The notes under the pieces: model-generated
Told to the model about the DNA's origin: nothing
What the model saw: the letters and a program-made list of their open reading frames with translations, nothing else
Database searches by the model: none
Made by a program: the position numbers and the translations under genes
Shown: positions 13,093-24,311 of the stretch, piece after piece
Layout of the letters: each line of letters starts with the position of its first letter
How positions within the stretch are numbered: position 1 is the stretch's first letter
Source of the DNA: Balanoglossus misakiensis
Taxonomy: Eukaryota; Hemichordata
Length of the DNA: 64,000 bases
Direction of reading: 5' to 3'
Assembly: GCA_040954595.2 (NCBI GenBank)
Contig: CM082579.2
Span: 12,028,001 to 12,092,000, forward strand

Positions 13093-14299
13093 CAAATGCA
13101 CACTGGTAAGCGTATAATTCATAACTAGAATGTTATGGGGCAGTGTGTTTCAAACACTCTGTTATGTTACTTTATTTTTATTGTATAATTTAGTCTTGTT
13201 ATGTGTGTTCAGTCACAGTAATATAATGCGCACCTGGAAATGTTTCACCCTGACTTGTTTTGTAATGTCAGTGAAATGATTTCACCTACTGTTAGGGTGA
13301 GGTTTAAGGGTTGTGTTAAATGTCAGGAGAATGTCAAGTGTGGTTAATGCGTAAATACGATAAGAAATAAATAAAACAGATAATGTGTTCTAGTGACCAG
13401 GTGCAGACTTTTTTTGATATAATGAAATTAAAGGAAGTATTCACTGAGGGTGATTTATTTGCTGTTCTTATCAATCTTGTTAAGGTATTTGAATGTAATA
13501 AAACAGCGTCTAAACTGATAAGCTTATCTGTTGTCTTGCTTCCGCCTGTTAATATGGGTATTGCCAATGTTGAAGGTAATGACAGCATTGATATTACAGT
13601 ACAAATTTACAGCCTGCCAGCATTCTATAAATAGTAATGCTGCCTTTAAGGCAATGTGCCATTAATTCAGTGATACTGTCTGTGGAAGGGGAATATTATC
13701 GGTGTAAAAATGTCCCTGGGGTGCCAGAGATCTTGGCATGCTGTATAAACATTTGTGACAGCACATATGTATGTGTCAAGACTGGTACAATTATGTTTAC
13801 TTTGTTGACAAAGATGCAGTGATTGTCATTTATGATGAAGTGGGCAATTAACTTTAATTTCTGTCATTTTCAAAGCTGTTTACAGTGAAACCAGTCTCTA
13901 ATCAGGACACCTCTCTATTAAGGACAGATTTTTCAAGACAAAAGTAACTGTTTAAATAGAATGTTACCTGTCTATCTATTTTCTGGTCCAAGGAGTGTCC
14001 GTAACAGACAGGTTTCACTTTTCACATAAAAGAAAAGTGGTGGGGGACAATCAATACCATGTGCCATGGAGGATGACACCATTGTTGTTTATATCTGCTC
14101 CCCATGGTGTATTTGCAATTGATATTCTATCCCAGAGGAAACTGGTCAGCCCTGCGCTCCAAGCACAGGAGTTGAAATGTGTACTCTTCCAGTTGTTTCT
14201 ACTACCCTCTCCTCCAGGTAAGCATGACTCGACCCTAGGGCACCGCAGTGGAGATCGAGACATCCAGCCCCGCCTGGTCTAACAGCCTGGCACAGGGTA

Positions 14300-15409
14300 C
14301 CTATGCAGGGGGGTAGGAAGCAATTCATGCTTGGGGGGGGGGGGGGAATGTAACCTACATTCCGGTGGCGTATGATTACAATGGAATAAATTAAAAATTA
14401 AAGTAATATATGAATAAATTAAAATGCCAAGTCATTACAATAGTTGGTAGAATTGGTAATGGAAGAGAAGTGAAGGGAGTAGGTTTGGGATGTCCCCCCT
14501 ACCATGTAAGAAAATTTTATAAAATACAGAGCTCGAACATGCATTTTAATGAAGTCAAAAGCAAATGAACTTGACTATGTTGGGGAGGGCAAATTTAACC
14601 TTCGCCGCTCAAAGTTAGCATCGGTGGGGGGGGGGGGGGGGGCAAGTACTCTGCCCTGGTACACCGGAGAAACCAGCGAATGAATGAAAGGTGTTGAAAT
14701 AAGAAGGGGGTGAAAATTTTGTAATATAAAGAGCTCGATACTGCATTTTTGTGGACTCAAAAAGAAATTTTTAGTCCCAAAAGTTGGGGGGGGGGGCAAA
14801 AATATGTCTTAAGTAGGGGAGGGGGCGAGCGCCCCCCGCCCTCCCGGTTCCTACGCCTATGCTTTGGTTTTCCTAAGGCTGTTTTGTCCAAGTCTAACCC
14901 TCTGATGGGAGGTGGGGAATTCCCCCCCCCCCCCCCCCGCAGCCAAGTTTGGTCCCAAGTGAGGCCATCCCCTGTTTGGCAGCCCCGATCAGAATACAGC
15001 ATGTCATTCTGCATAAAGAAGTGGGTGGTACGCTAAAATCGAAGGCGATTCATCAGAAAATGATGTTGGTGTGGACTCGGAAAACATTTCTGTGGTATCT
15101 CAATGCATTAGGCCAATTTTACCAATTCTGCCCACTATTGTATTGACTTATTCATTGATTTCTTTATTGTAACACTATACTATTATACACCTCAATTACA
15201 AATTTCGAGCAGGCTCTTGGAAACAAGCTTTTTTCCTCCACAAGTAGTTGTGTAATGTTTTCAGGGGGGCATCATATTTTTTGCTTGTCAAAGGGCAGAG
15301 GTCATCATTTTTTGGTCCTGGGTGAAGGGGGGTCCGCCTGATTTTGAAAATCGATGACACAAACTTGCCGACCCTCCCCCAGCCGTAAAAAAAACTGAAC
15401 AGTCCCTTA
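14300..15409. mobile_element. G/C-homopolymer element family O, copy 1
   Basis: It contains runs of up to 18 G or C and diverged internal repeats (ggcaagtactctgccctggt, aaaattttataaaatacagagctcgaa). It ends with a GCCGTAAAA...ACTGAACAGTCCCTT arm that is the complement of the start of the copies at 20876 and 62889. The left border is uncertain. Open frames through it are artefacts of poly-Gly/Pro-like runs. Confidence 0.55.
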
Positions 15410-15687
15410 TTTTTTATGAAATGTTGAACGGTTTTATGAATGGTGCGGAATTTTTAGAAATTTTTATTCTCCACAATCACTTGCATAATTATAATATTAA
15501 AACATCGCCAGGCCAGTTGGTTGAAATATGAATGAGCTGAGACTTTCGTCCGACCACAGTGCTCTTATTTATTGATCAATGAGAGTCCCATTTACTATAG
15601 GCTAGCCCATACAAGACCCTTTTCTTCCGCGTAGCGCAGTCAGTGGCGGGAATATGGGGCAGGGGACTGGTCACACACGTGTTGCAT

Positions 15688-16040
15688 TAATACGTAAACA
15701 CAACACAACACAACACAACACGACACGACACGACACGACACAACACGACACGACACGACACGACACGACACGACACGACACGACACAACACAACACAACA
15801 CAACACAACACAACACAACACAACACAGCACAGCACAACAACCCGTCGCGACACGACACAACACGACACGACACGACACAACACAACACAACACAACACA
15901 GCACAGCACAACAACCCGTCGCGACACGACACGACACAACACAACACAACACAACACAACACAACACAACACAACACAACACAGCACAGCACAGCACAAC
16001 AACCCGTCGCGACGCGATGCGACACAACACAACACATGGC
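15688..16040. repeat. CACAA/CACGA pentanucleotide satellite with higher-order structure
   Basis: About 350 bp of 5-bp units alternate between CACAA and CACGA. The plus strand is nearly free of T. The block ACAACCCGTCGCGAC interrupts it three times (near 15836, 15910 and 15999), giving a longer periodicity of roughly 75-90 bp. Open frames on both strands (Cys-Val-Leu or His-Asp-Thr repeats) are consequences of the 5-bp period and not genes. Confidence 0.9.
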
Positions 16041-16471
16041 AGAAAAAAGCCCCAGTGTGCTTAAGGAATAGAGCTTTCATACTCAAACAAATAAAACATA
16101 TTTCGTTCACAAATGAAACAGCGACACAGGACAAGAAAAATAGAGCATGGAAACCGTCCGCTATTTGCCATGTCTTGAATCATTTTTGATGTGATGTGCC
16201 CTAAGGTCTGTCCAAAGGTGTCCTCTTCACCCGTCTTTCCACATGACTGTTCGCATAAGCCATTCATGCAGGAATTTCGTCGGTGTCAGAATCAACCCGT
16301 TAGATACGTTTCATATTCACTCAAGCGAGGACTACATAATTGACAATAATGATCAATTTTCTCGCAGAAGAAACTTTCAAGCAAACACAATATAGCTTTC
16401 TCTCCTGCTGCAGATAACCACTGAGTAAAATACACAAAATGCAATTGCAATATATTCATTGTTCCCTTTCA

Positions 16472-16477
16472 TTTATT
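16472..16477 (-). terminator. Possible polyadenylation signal for the neuropeptide gene
   Basis: The minus strand reads AATAAA here, about 825 bp beyond the stop of the peptide precursor. No nearer canonical hexamer was noticed on that strand, but a variant signal could be used, so this is a weak call. Confidence 0.25.
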
Positions 16478-17301
16478 CATACTATACTATAGAATATAAA
16501 ATGGTTACATTATGTCGGGGTCTCTGACTAGCTGAATTCAACCACTGGTATGATGTGGTCCTTTGAATAATGACATCTTCAAATGTTTTGACGTCAGACT
16601 AAATAACTAACTTAAAATATCACAAAACCAGGATGTATATATACATGTACCCGAGCATATCTGTCATTTCAGAGAAAAAGTAGCCCACTTTTGACATTAT
16701 TGAAGTTATTTTAGTTTCTTATATGTTACATTTGTCGTTCTGTTCACTAAATGATGCCGAGTCACCGGTTGTCGGAAATCCATTCGCGTCCTCTATATGA
16801 ATACTTCTAGGACACGATTTTTGGTACTGACCAGAAAATAAATGAAGGAAGTGTTCTGAGTTGTTACCGCCGTCGTTGAACATATTTCAGTGAGCGGAAT
16901 AATATTAGTAAAAGAATTAATATAAATAACCAAAATATTGGCAAAACGTGAGCGACCCTTTGACATATAACACGTCTTACTTAGGACAGGACATCCCCAC
17001 TACAACATTGTGAAAACCAAGTCAAAGGTCTTGTAAATGTTGTTTTGGATAGGGTTTGGGTGATGAAATTCACATTTAACAAATTTGTGTACACTTGTGT
17101 AAAAACATACATGTAAAATGTTATAATTACTCTGCAGACATTATAATCAATCTTATGTGAATTTGTGATGTGTAAAATTAATTTCATGCTTCTAAAATGG
17201 TAGGCGCAGGCAAATCTTTCTGAGTTTTTTTTTTTTACATTTCGTGCTCTATAAATTATCATAAAACTCACTTTCAGAATATAGGCCTATGGAGATGTCC
17301 A

Positions 17302-19261
17302 TCAATCATCTGTATTTTCACCGAAAACAGGCAGACCCATGTGAACCCCTTCACCAGGATTGGCTGAGCGAACATAGTCCACTCTTTTGCCGCCAAAAGT
17401 AGGTAGACCTATAAATACACCTTTGCCAGAATTCGCAGAGCGAATAGAGGTGTACCGTTTGCCATTAAATGAGGGTAGCCCCATGAAAACCCCCTTTCCA
17501 GAATTTGGAGACCGAATTGTGGTGCCACCTCCCCGCTTGCCGTGAAATGAGGGTAAGCCCATGAACACACCTTTGCCGGGACTCGGAGAGCGAATGTTAG
17601 TAGTGTGAACCGCCAGCTCGCTGTCCGGCGCCCGCTTGCCGTTGAATGATGGCAGACCCATGAAGACTCCCTTTCCAGGGCTTGGTGATCGAATGGCTTT
17701 TTCTGGCTGTCGCGATTCTCCAACCAACGCAGTCTCTCTATCCGGGAGATTTTGCTCACTTTCCTCTTCAAATCCATCTTCACTTACGTCCCGCTGACGA
17801 CGGTCAAATATTGGCATGCCGAGGAAAATGCGTCTGGTTGGTGGTGACTTCAGGAATGTCTCGTTTGTACGACCGAGGTAATAACGCATCTCGGCATCTC
17901 TCTCCTTCTCATCTTGCTCAAAACTGTCTGATTCAGTGTCCGAGTTACCACAAGGAAAACTTTTCTGCTCCCCTTCATTCGGGCCATAAAACTGAATCCC
18001 CGTCAACTGTGGTTCAACAGCTTGACTGCGGTAGCCGACAGGGTTTCCATCGGGACGTTTGATAACGGGTAAGCCGAGAAACACGGGTCTGCTGGTTCGT
18101 AGGTACCTTACATTATCAACGGGAGTATTCTGTATGGAAGTAATGAAATCCGAGAATCACTGGCTCTCCTTTAACAAGTTTCAGTGCATGGTGACATGTC
18201 GCCCTTAGCTTCAAGTTCAGTAAAATTCCTAAGTTGTCGCCATGCTTTCTATAAAAACGCATGTATGTTCACTAAAAAGTGTGCGCAATTTTCAAATTGA
18301 CCCTGACATCTATTATACAAATGCAATAAAAATCCCAAATTTTTGGTATGACATGTACAATGTAGAATGCTATGATTTCATTTTGCTCCAGTAACTCTAT
18401 CGACAGTTTTGTATCATCTACGTTCTTGTTCTACTCGGGATAGCTTTGTGACATGTTCATTGTAATTTTTTTTGACAAATGAAAATCGGGACTTTAAATT
18501 TAGTTTCAACAAGAACAAAAAACTGCTGTTTACTTCAAAAGGGCTATATTGAAAAATCTAATACTGAGAAACTCTTCGTATTTTACAGCGTAGAACTAGA
18601 ACCACTGCACACTCAGAAAAAATAGCCCGAAGTGGGAGTCTAACTGCAGCTTTAAAGGCACATAAGCTGCAACTTTTGGGATAATTATCATATTTTTTCC
18701 AAATTGTATTACCATTAAGCCATGCAGATGTAGGCACTGAACTACACACAAGCATTATAAACCCTAAATATGAGTGCATATGCAAGTTTTAACCGGATAA
18801 ATTATAAAGCTTTGCGGCAAAGGGAAATGGCCGCCACCGTGGGAAAATGCAAATACAGTGAAATCGTTGCATTTCCCACTTTGAAAGTCCATTAACAAAG
18901 CATGATCTCATCCACTAGAACTCATTGAAGTAAATATACTCCACTTTACACTTTCATGTTTCATTGCAATATTGCACTTCTTTAAAAATTGCAGTAATTT
19001 TCGAATTTCTTTAATTTTTGGCCATTTTGTCATAAATAAGTGTTGATCTTGATATACTATCATGAAATATCATTCTACAGACATAATCAAAAGCATATAC
19101 AGGATTATTTAAAACTTATTTTGTTTTTATCCAGTTGCAGCTAATGTGCCTTTAAAGCGAAATAGTAAAACTACACTTACCTTTTGCCTGTTATTCTGTG
19201 CAATACAGGGACTCCAAGAAAGGGACGTTAACACAGATAACAGCAGCAGATTTAGCTTCAT
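17302..19261 (-). CDS. Neuropeptide precursor with seven FxGLPxF-type peptide copies
   Basis: Two coding exons: 19261-19181 and 18129-17302. Exon 1 encodes 27 residues starting MKLNLLLLSVLTSLSWSPCIA, a clear signal peptide with likely cleavage before QNN, and ends at a perfect GTAAGT donor. Exon 2 follows an ATACAG acceptor. Both borders are phase 0, giving a 302-residue secreted precursor. Core motifs lie at about residues 44 (FLGLPVI), 129 (FLGMPIF), 183, 216 and 242 (FMGLPSF), 266 (FIGLPTF) and 290 (HMGLPVF). Copies three to six end in Gly-Lys-Arg, the signal for dibasic cleavage and C-terminal amidation. Copies one and two are bounded by KR or RR without Gly. The last is followed by the acidic tail GENTDD. 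Acidic spacers (residues ~85-105 and 139-160) separate early from late copies. The FxG core is reminiscent of tachykinin-type peptides, but Pro replaces their C-terminus; I cannot assign a named family. Confidence 0.88.
18652..19155. mobile_element. TTAA element family B copy 2, in the neuropeptide intron
   Basis: Ends are TTAAAGGCACATAAGCTGC and the complementary GCAGCTAATGTGCCTTTAA, with TTAA at both edges. It shares its whole length with 5783-6642 except for the insert there. Its edge lies 25 bp from the exon 1 splice border at 19181, so it fills nearly half of the 1,051-bp intron. Confidence 0.75.
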
Positions 19262-19337
19262 TCTAGCAGACAATCCTCAGTGGTTGGGAACGAAGCGAGT
19301 TTTCACTAGTAACCAGCCAGCCAGCCAACCAACAAGA

Positions 19338-19344
19338 CTATATA
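19338..19344 (-). promoter_or_regulatory. Candidate TATA box of the neuropeptide gene
   Basis: The minus strand reads TATATAG about 80 bp upstream of the ATG at 19261. Initiation about 30 bp downstream would give a 5'UTR of around 50 nt. The placement relative to a well-supported signal-peptide exon makes this plausible, but nothing else in the sequence confirms it. Confidence 0.4.
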
Positions 19345-20225
19345 GCTTCCAAACACCGATTGCGAATCCAACAAAGTTACAATGCTTTGCATAGACTCTG
19401 TGTTAAGCACCGCAGTGTCTGAAAAGGGAACTAATATACGACTCGGAGCCGAGGAAAGTTTGGCACGATTTGGACACAATCTGAGGAATCACTGAGAGTT
19501 CAGTGAATTCCAACAAGTAGGGATGTGGCGATGATTGTACACAGTTAGCGTCTACATTGATTCACTGCGGGTAATTACACACAACGCCCCGTTTTTATTC
19601 TCAGTCAAAGATCAAACAATCACGCGCGCAAACAATTTGAATGCATCGCTCATTAACTGCCCACGTTATTAATGTTGGGAAATTGCCAGGCGTTCTTCAT
19701 AATGGTTTAATTTCATCCGGCAACTTGTAGGGCGTGAAATTAATACGGTTATACATGCTGTCGTGAGAAACCTTACATCTCATGAGAAATTGCATCAGAT
19801 GCGCAAGGCAATCGGAGTTCCCCTGATACTAGCTGCAGATAAGCCTACATATGTGCAACAATTAAAATTAAACCCATTCAACATTAAATTCATAATTGGA
19901 ATACAGCAACTGCAATTTTTATTTTCCTAGAAATTATTTTTTGGCGTGGGTGTTTTATTGTACGAAAAAGAAAATTTTAATCGAAAATAATTCTTATTTT
20001 GTGTCTTTCCAAGCAGTTAGCTGTATGGTTACTGTATTGGCAAACTGTAGGAAAACTTATTAAGGAGGTACGTAGGATCTGTTCACCTATCACAAATATA
20101 CAATCGTGACAAAATTCACCAAGTGAAATTTTAAATGGCAATATTTTCAATTTATAGTGGACCCACCTAAAAGCAACCACGTCTGCCCCCCTGTACTTCG
20201 CCCGTGAGTAAAAAGTGTACTATTT

Positions 20226-20424
20226 TTAGTGATGCCGCCATCTTTCGAGTTCGATTCTACTGTTCTCATAAACCTAAACATTGATGCAAATGACAAACGC
20301 TTGAGAGAAGTCAGATATCGTGGTCGACGACTACACTATGGAAATTCATCAAATGTGCCACTTGTAATAGTATTTGACAATATTGTTCTTATGTTACCTC
20401 CTGTTTGTTGCACCTACAATTGAA
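20226..20424 (+). other. Short conserved ORF, copy 1 of a local duplication
   Basis: A frame beginning MMPPSFEFDSTVLINLN and continuing IDANDKRLREVRYRGRR is matched 4 kb away by a second copy. Differences between the copies include gaps that keep the frame. The similarity also extends upstream of the ATG (cccctgtacttcg). It may be a duplicated first exon, a pseudogene pair or a repeat-encoded ORF; I recognise no domain. The frame closes at 20424 after unrelated sequence. Confidence 0.35.
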
Positions 20425-20875
20425 ACTGAAAGGTGAAATTATTAAAAGTTAGATGTTTTATTGCCGACGATCGTTTTTATTCACATGTGTTATTTCGTGT
20501 GTACAAATATTACGTCAAACCCAAATGTTCTGCAAAATTTGCGTTCAACGCATTCAAATAGTGGACTGCCTTCGCTTCCTAAACACAGAACTTTGAATAG
20601 GACGTTTACAGGCATTTCAAATTGCGATTGTGGGCGGGTCTGTCACCTAACTACATTTTCAAGAAATGCGATGAATTTGTCGCTGTGCAGAGATATTTGT
20701 GATCATATGTTGTGAGCATATGTGAAATCGGATAAGCAAAATGATATATTTTTGGGCAATTTCAAAATAATTTTTTTTCATTTGACCTTTGTTTTGTCCC
20801 TTCTTTTCACCCAATTTGATGTCTTTTCCCGATCTGCGATATAAACTATATGGTTACCGCCATCTTGTCTGCTGT

Positions 20876-21768
20876 TAGGGACCGTTCAGTTTTTACGGCA
20901 GGGGGGGGGGCGGCAAGTTTGTGTCATCGGTTTTCAAAATCAGGCCGACCCCCCCTTCACCCAGCCCAAAAAAATGATGACCCCCCCTTTGACAGACCCA
21001 AAAATATGATGACCCCCCCCCCCCACGCCGAAAACATTCGCCGTCCTGATCCTATGTACACTGTACATGTATGCAATAAAGGGAATGGGGCTCCTCACCC
21101 CTCAGTTATAAATTTCTTAAAGTAATTGAATTATTTAATAATATCGTTGCAATAAAGAAATCTATGAACAAAATAAAATGACAAGTCAATACAATAGTTG
21201 CTAGAATTGGTAAAACAAGAAAAGTGTAAAATATGTAGCTCAAAGTTGCATTTTTATGAACTCAAAAGCAAATTCATCTCAATGTTTGGGAGGACCAATT
21301 TTATTTTTTGCCATTCCACTCAAAGTTAGAAGATTTGGCGTCATCTTCGTCATGACATCATTTATAAAACTTCCAGCATATAGAAGATGCAGCACGAAAC
21401 TATCAGTTATGCAAAATGGTTTAAACGTTTATTCTCCTTTATGTATTAACTTTGTTAAATATTATCATCAGTGGGTTTGGGGTGGCAAGCACTCTGCCCT
21501 GGTAGAATAGTCAAACCAGCAAAAATCGATATGTTGCAAAGAATGTAGGGGGTGGGTGTGTGTCCCACATTAGAAAATTTTGTAAAATAAAGGGCGCGAA
21601 ACTGCAATTTTGTGGACCCAAAAGCAAAAGTTTGATGGCAAAAGTATGTGACCCCCCTTAAACGTTTAAAAAAAACAGATGACCCCCCCCCTTTTGGACT
21701 TCAAAATTCAAGTGACCCCCCCCCCTGGATTTTGCCGGGCCCCCCCCCCCGGCCGTAAAAACATGCAC
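20876..21768. mobile_element. G/C-homopolymer element family O, copy 2
   Basis: It starts AGGGACCGTTCAGTTTTTAC, then a G10 run, then alternating C-runs with aaaaatatgatgac-type links. It ends with ccggccgtaaaaac. The middle contains the ggcaagcactctgccctggt and aaattttgtaaaataaaggg blocks shared with 28450-29330 and 62889-64000. It is non-coding. Confidence 0.65.
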
Positions 21769-23870
21769 TTTTTGTAACCAGAGTCTCTGGTTTAGCACAT
21801 GCGCATAAGACGATCGTCGCCCTTTAACTATAAACGGTGTGCAGTGGTTTGATTTCTGGATAGAAATTGAAAAAATTAGCCCTCGAAAAAGGGTAGACAA
21901 CAAGTAAACGTTAGAATAGCAAGGTTTGAGAATATACGGTTGGAATCTACTCTTATTGAAGCAAATCACAACTTAAAGGTGTGATTGTACATTATTCCGT
22001 TTCGTCCAAATTTTCACACTAAAATCCAAATGTGAAATGTAGACCTCTGACATCTATCGATCTGCTTCATTAGTTCGGAATGGCCTACAAAATTAAGGTA
22101 TGCACTAGCTTCCATTGGCACGGCCAATGTAATATTTAAGAGGTGCCTTCATCACATTACTATTTTAAAGCGATATGGAATGAACGCGTCCCAAAACATG
22201 TAACTTGCACATTGATGTATCTCTCAGTAGAAATTGGGCTGGCAAAATTTAAGACAAACTCAGAATGGTTGTGTCAATTAAAACATGGTCCTCACTACAC
22301 GGTTCTGTCACGCTCATCCAAAACTAATTTCACGTTTTCGGAGAATCGTGGAAAATTTTAGCATGTGAGCTTGAGAAATATGCCGGAAAGTTCACATCTT
22401 GGAAATTTAATTGCCCACATGCGCGGCTGAGATTAATTTTCATTTGATATGTCTGTCGTATTTGACATGTCTGCTTGTGTTCGTAGCATGGGTTCTATCA
22501 ATAGTTTTGCGAAATGCTGTGTTCTGTTTTGCATATCGGCATATCAAATTTAAAGTATCTCTGTAATTACAATATCCTGACATGAAATGTCGTAAAAGGG
22601 GCTGTTTCAGTGCAGCAACTTATAGTTGGGCTGTGCATCGGTTCCGCTGGTCCAGCCTAGACAGGTCATATATGTCCATGCCTGGTCCTTCTTGAAATAA
22701 AGTCATCGGCGTTGAAATCGTGTTCCCGTCTCTTCACATCTCAACCGACACCACGAGTAGACTATCGAATGCATCCAACCACATTTGGGAGACATGACAG
22801 TTCTATCTTACAACGCGATCCTAGCCTCCAGTCCTTGTCTGTAAAGAGTATACACATACTTTCTTCTGTTAATTTAGGTGGAGACGATCGGTCAAAATTA
22901 TACACCCTTGTGGTTTCAGTTGCTCTTAAAATATTTCTAGCAATACCTGTGTGATACATGACCCTTTTCTAATTCAACACCCGAAATATGTTTGGTTTTA
23001 CCTGCATACTTTCGTTCTCCGGGTGTGCTTGAAAGACCAGCGTTTAAATAAACTGATGCAGTGATGGAACACATTCAGTCAAATTCACTTTTTTGAGTAC
23101 CTTACTGACATATACATGTATAGGGCCTATCCGACTATGTCACGTGTGAAAATGTCAGCTTCAAAAATAAAAATCATGCAGCTATTAAGAAGTGCGGTAA
23201 TTTTCACAACAATGAAAAACTAGTATACAGATTTTCACCAGAATGTATTTGCCACCATGTTTGTAAGTACCAACTTGTCTGAAAGAGACACTTGACTTAA
23301 ATCGACATTTAAAGTTCATAGCACCCTTAACCATTCCCTATTTGAATCTTGGTGATATTGCCAGTTCACTTAAAGATTTTCAGCAGTGAAGTCGTAAATA
23401 TACACCGTAATGCTTAGTATATTATTTTTAACGAACTTGATAAAGTTAATTTATCTCCAAAGGCACATTGTTTCAGCCTGCCCCTTCATGGTCAGTGTAA
23501 AAACAAATTCTAATCGACCTAACGTGGCGGAACGAAATTATGACAGACCCTTGTGTATTGACTAATATCTATAAACGATTAATGGAATGGAAACACACCT
23601 GTGAACACAAATATTTGTATCGACGCCCTGTGGAATTACCTGTCATGACCCGTCAGTCTAGCTATTGAATGTATGGGACTACCTGGATGTAGTGCACGGA
23701 ATTTTGCGGTAAAACATTTGCAATATTGTCATTGTCTCGAATTTTTCTCAAACGGTACCAAAAGAGGAACTTAAGTAAATGATTTAAAGAAAACGTCACT
23801 TTGTCACCGTGCTTGGTTCTTTGATAGAGCTGTTCAGATGTTTGTAGAGCAGCTGAATATAAAGTGAGGT

Positions 23871-24054
23871 TAGCTGGAGAAACGATAAGCGGTGTAATCT
23901 CTACAAACGTTGTTTATTGAGTCACTGGACTCACCTATCAGGAGAAAAAACTGTTTAGTCTCCCTGATGAGTGAGTCCAGTCTCCTGGTGAGTGAGTCCA
24001 GTGACTCACGAAACAACGTTGTGGAGATTATATGTCTTATCGTTTCTCCAGCTA
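23871..24054. mobile_element. Foldback MITE with TA target duplication
   Basis: TA-GCTGGAGAAACGATAAG at the left and CTTATCGTTTCTCCAGC-TA at the right form perfect 17-bp termini. The pairing continues inward through aatctctacaaacgttgtt and gagtcactggactcac. It is a textbook small Tc1/mariner-type MITE of about 180 bp. Confidence 0.8.
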
Positions 24055-24179
24055 CCCATACACACACATAAATCAGAAAATTTTAAATGACAATATTTCG
24101 ATTGACAGAAGACCCCCACCTTAAAACAAACCCGCCTTTCCCCCTGTACTTCGTCCCTGTCTAAAAAGTTATTATCTTT

Positions 24180-24311
24180 GGTGATGCCATGCCGCCCTCA
24201 TTCATTTCGACTGTTCGCATCAAACTAAAATATATTGATGCAAATGACAAACGCTTGAGAGAGGTAAAATATCGTGGTCGACGGATGAATGTAAAACTAC
24301 TTAAAATATAG
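24180..24311 (+). other. Short conserved ORF, copy 2 of a local duplication
   Basis: It starts MPPSFISTVRIKLKY, continues IDANDKRLREVKYRGRRM and reaches a stop at 24309-24311. It matches 20226-20360 at the protein level over about 33 residues, then diverges. There is no domain assignment and no downstream exon I can join with confidence. Confidence 0.3.

Larger units (their letters stand above)
9110..17301. other. Intergenic region rich in repeats, no gene supported
   Basis: Apart from the elements listed separately, I see no exon with credible borders. Short open frames at 11095-11343, 13383-13634 and 13995-14282 have no recognisable domain, no splice support and overlapping frames on the other strand. 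The first part may hold the 3'UTR of the preceding gene. No clear tRNA, rRNA or snRNA was found. Confidence 0.5.

Noticed and set aside
13383-13634. 83-residue plus-strand frame with hydrophobic and acidic stretches
   Set aside because: An equally long frame exists on the opposite strand, and neither has a recognisable domain or splice borders.
14575-15036. Overlapping frames with Gly/Pro-rich runs
   Set aside because: They run through homopolymer G/C tracts of the family O element and appear on both strands.
15640-16134. Long open frames on both strands through the pentanucleotide array (Cys/Val/Leu-rich and His/Asp/Thr-rich)
   Set aside because: A 5-bp repeat without stop-forming combinations is open in all frames; there is no start context, splice signal or homology.
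18558-18785. A minus-strand frame with a hydrophobic start (MHMHSYLGFIMLVCSS) as the signal exon of the neuropeptide gene
   Set aside because: It lies largely in the family B element, whose other copy is at 5783-6642, and lacks a phase-0 donor. The exon at 19181-19261 has a proper signal peptide, GTAAGT and the right phase.
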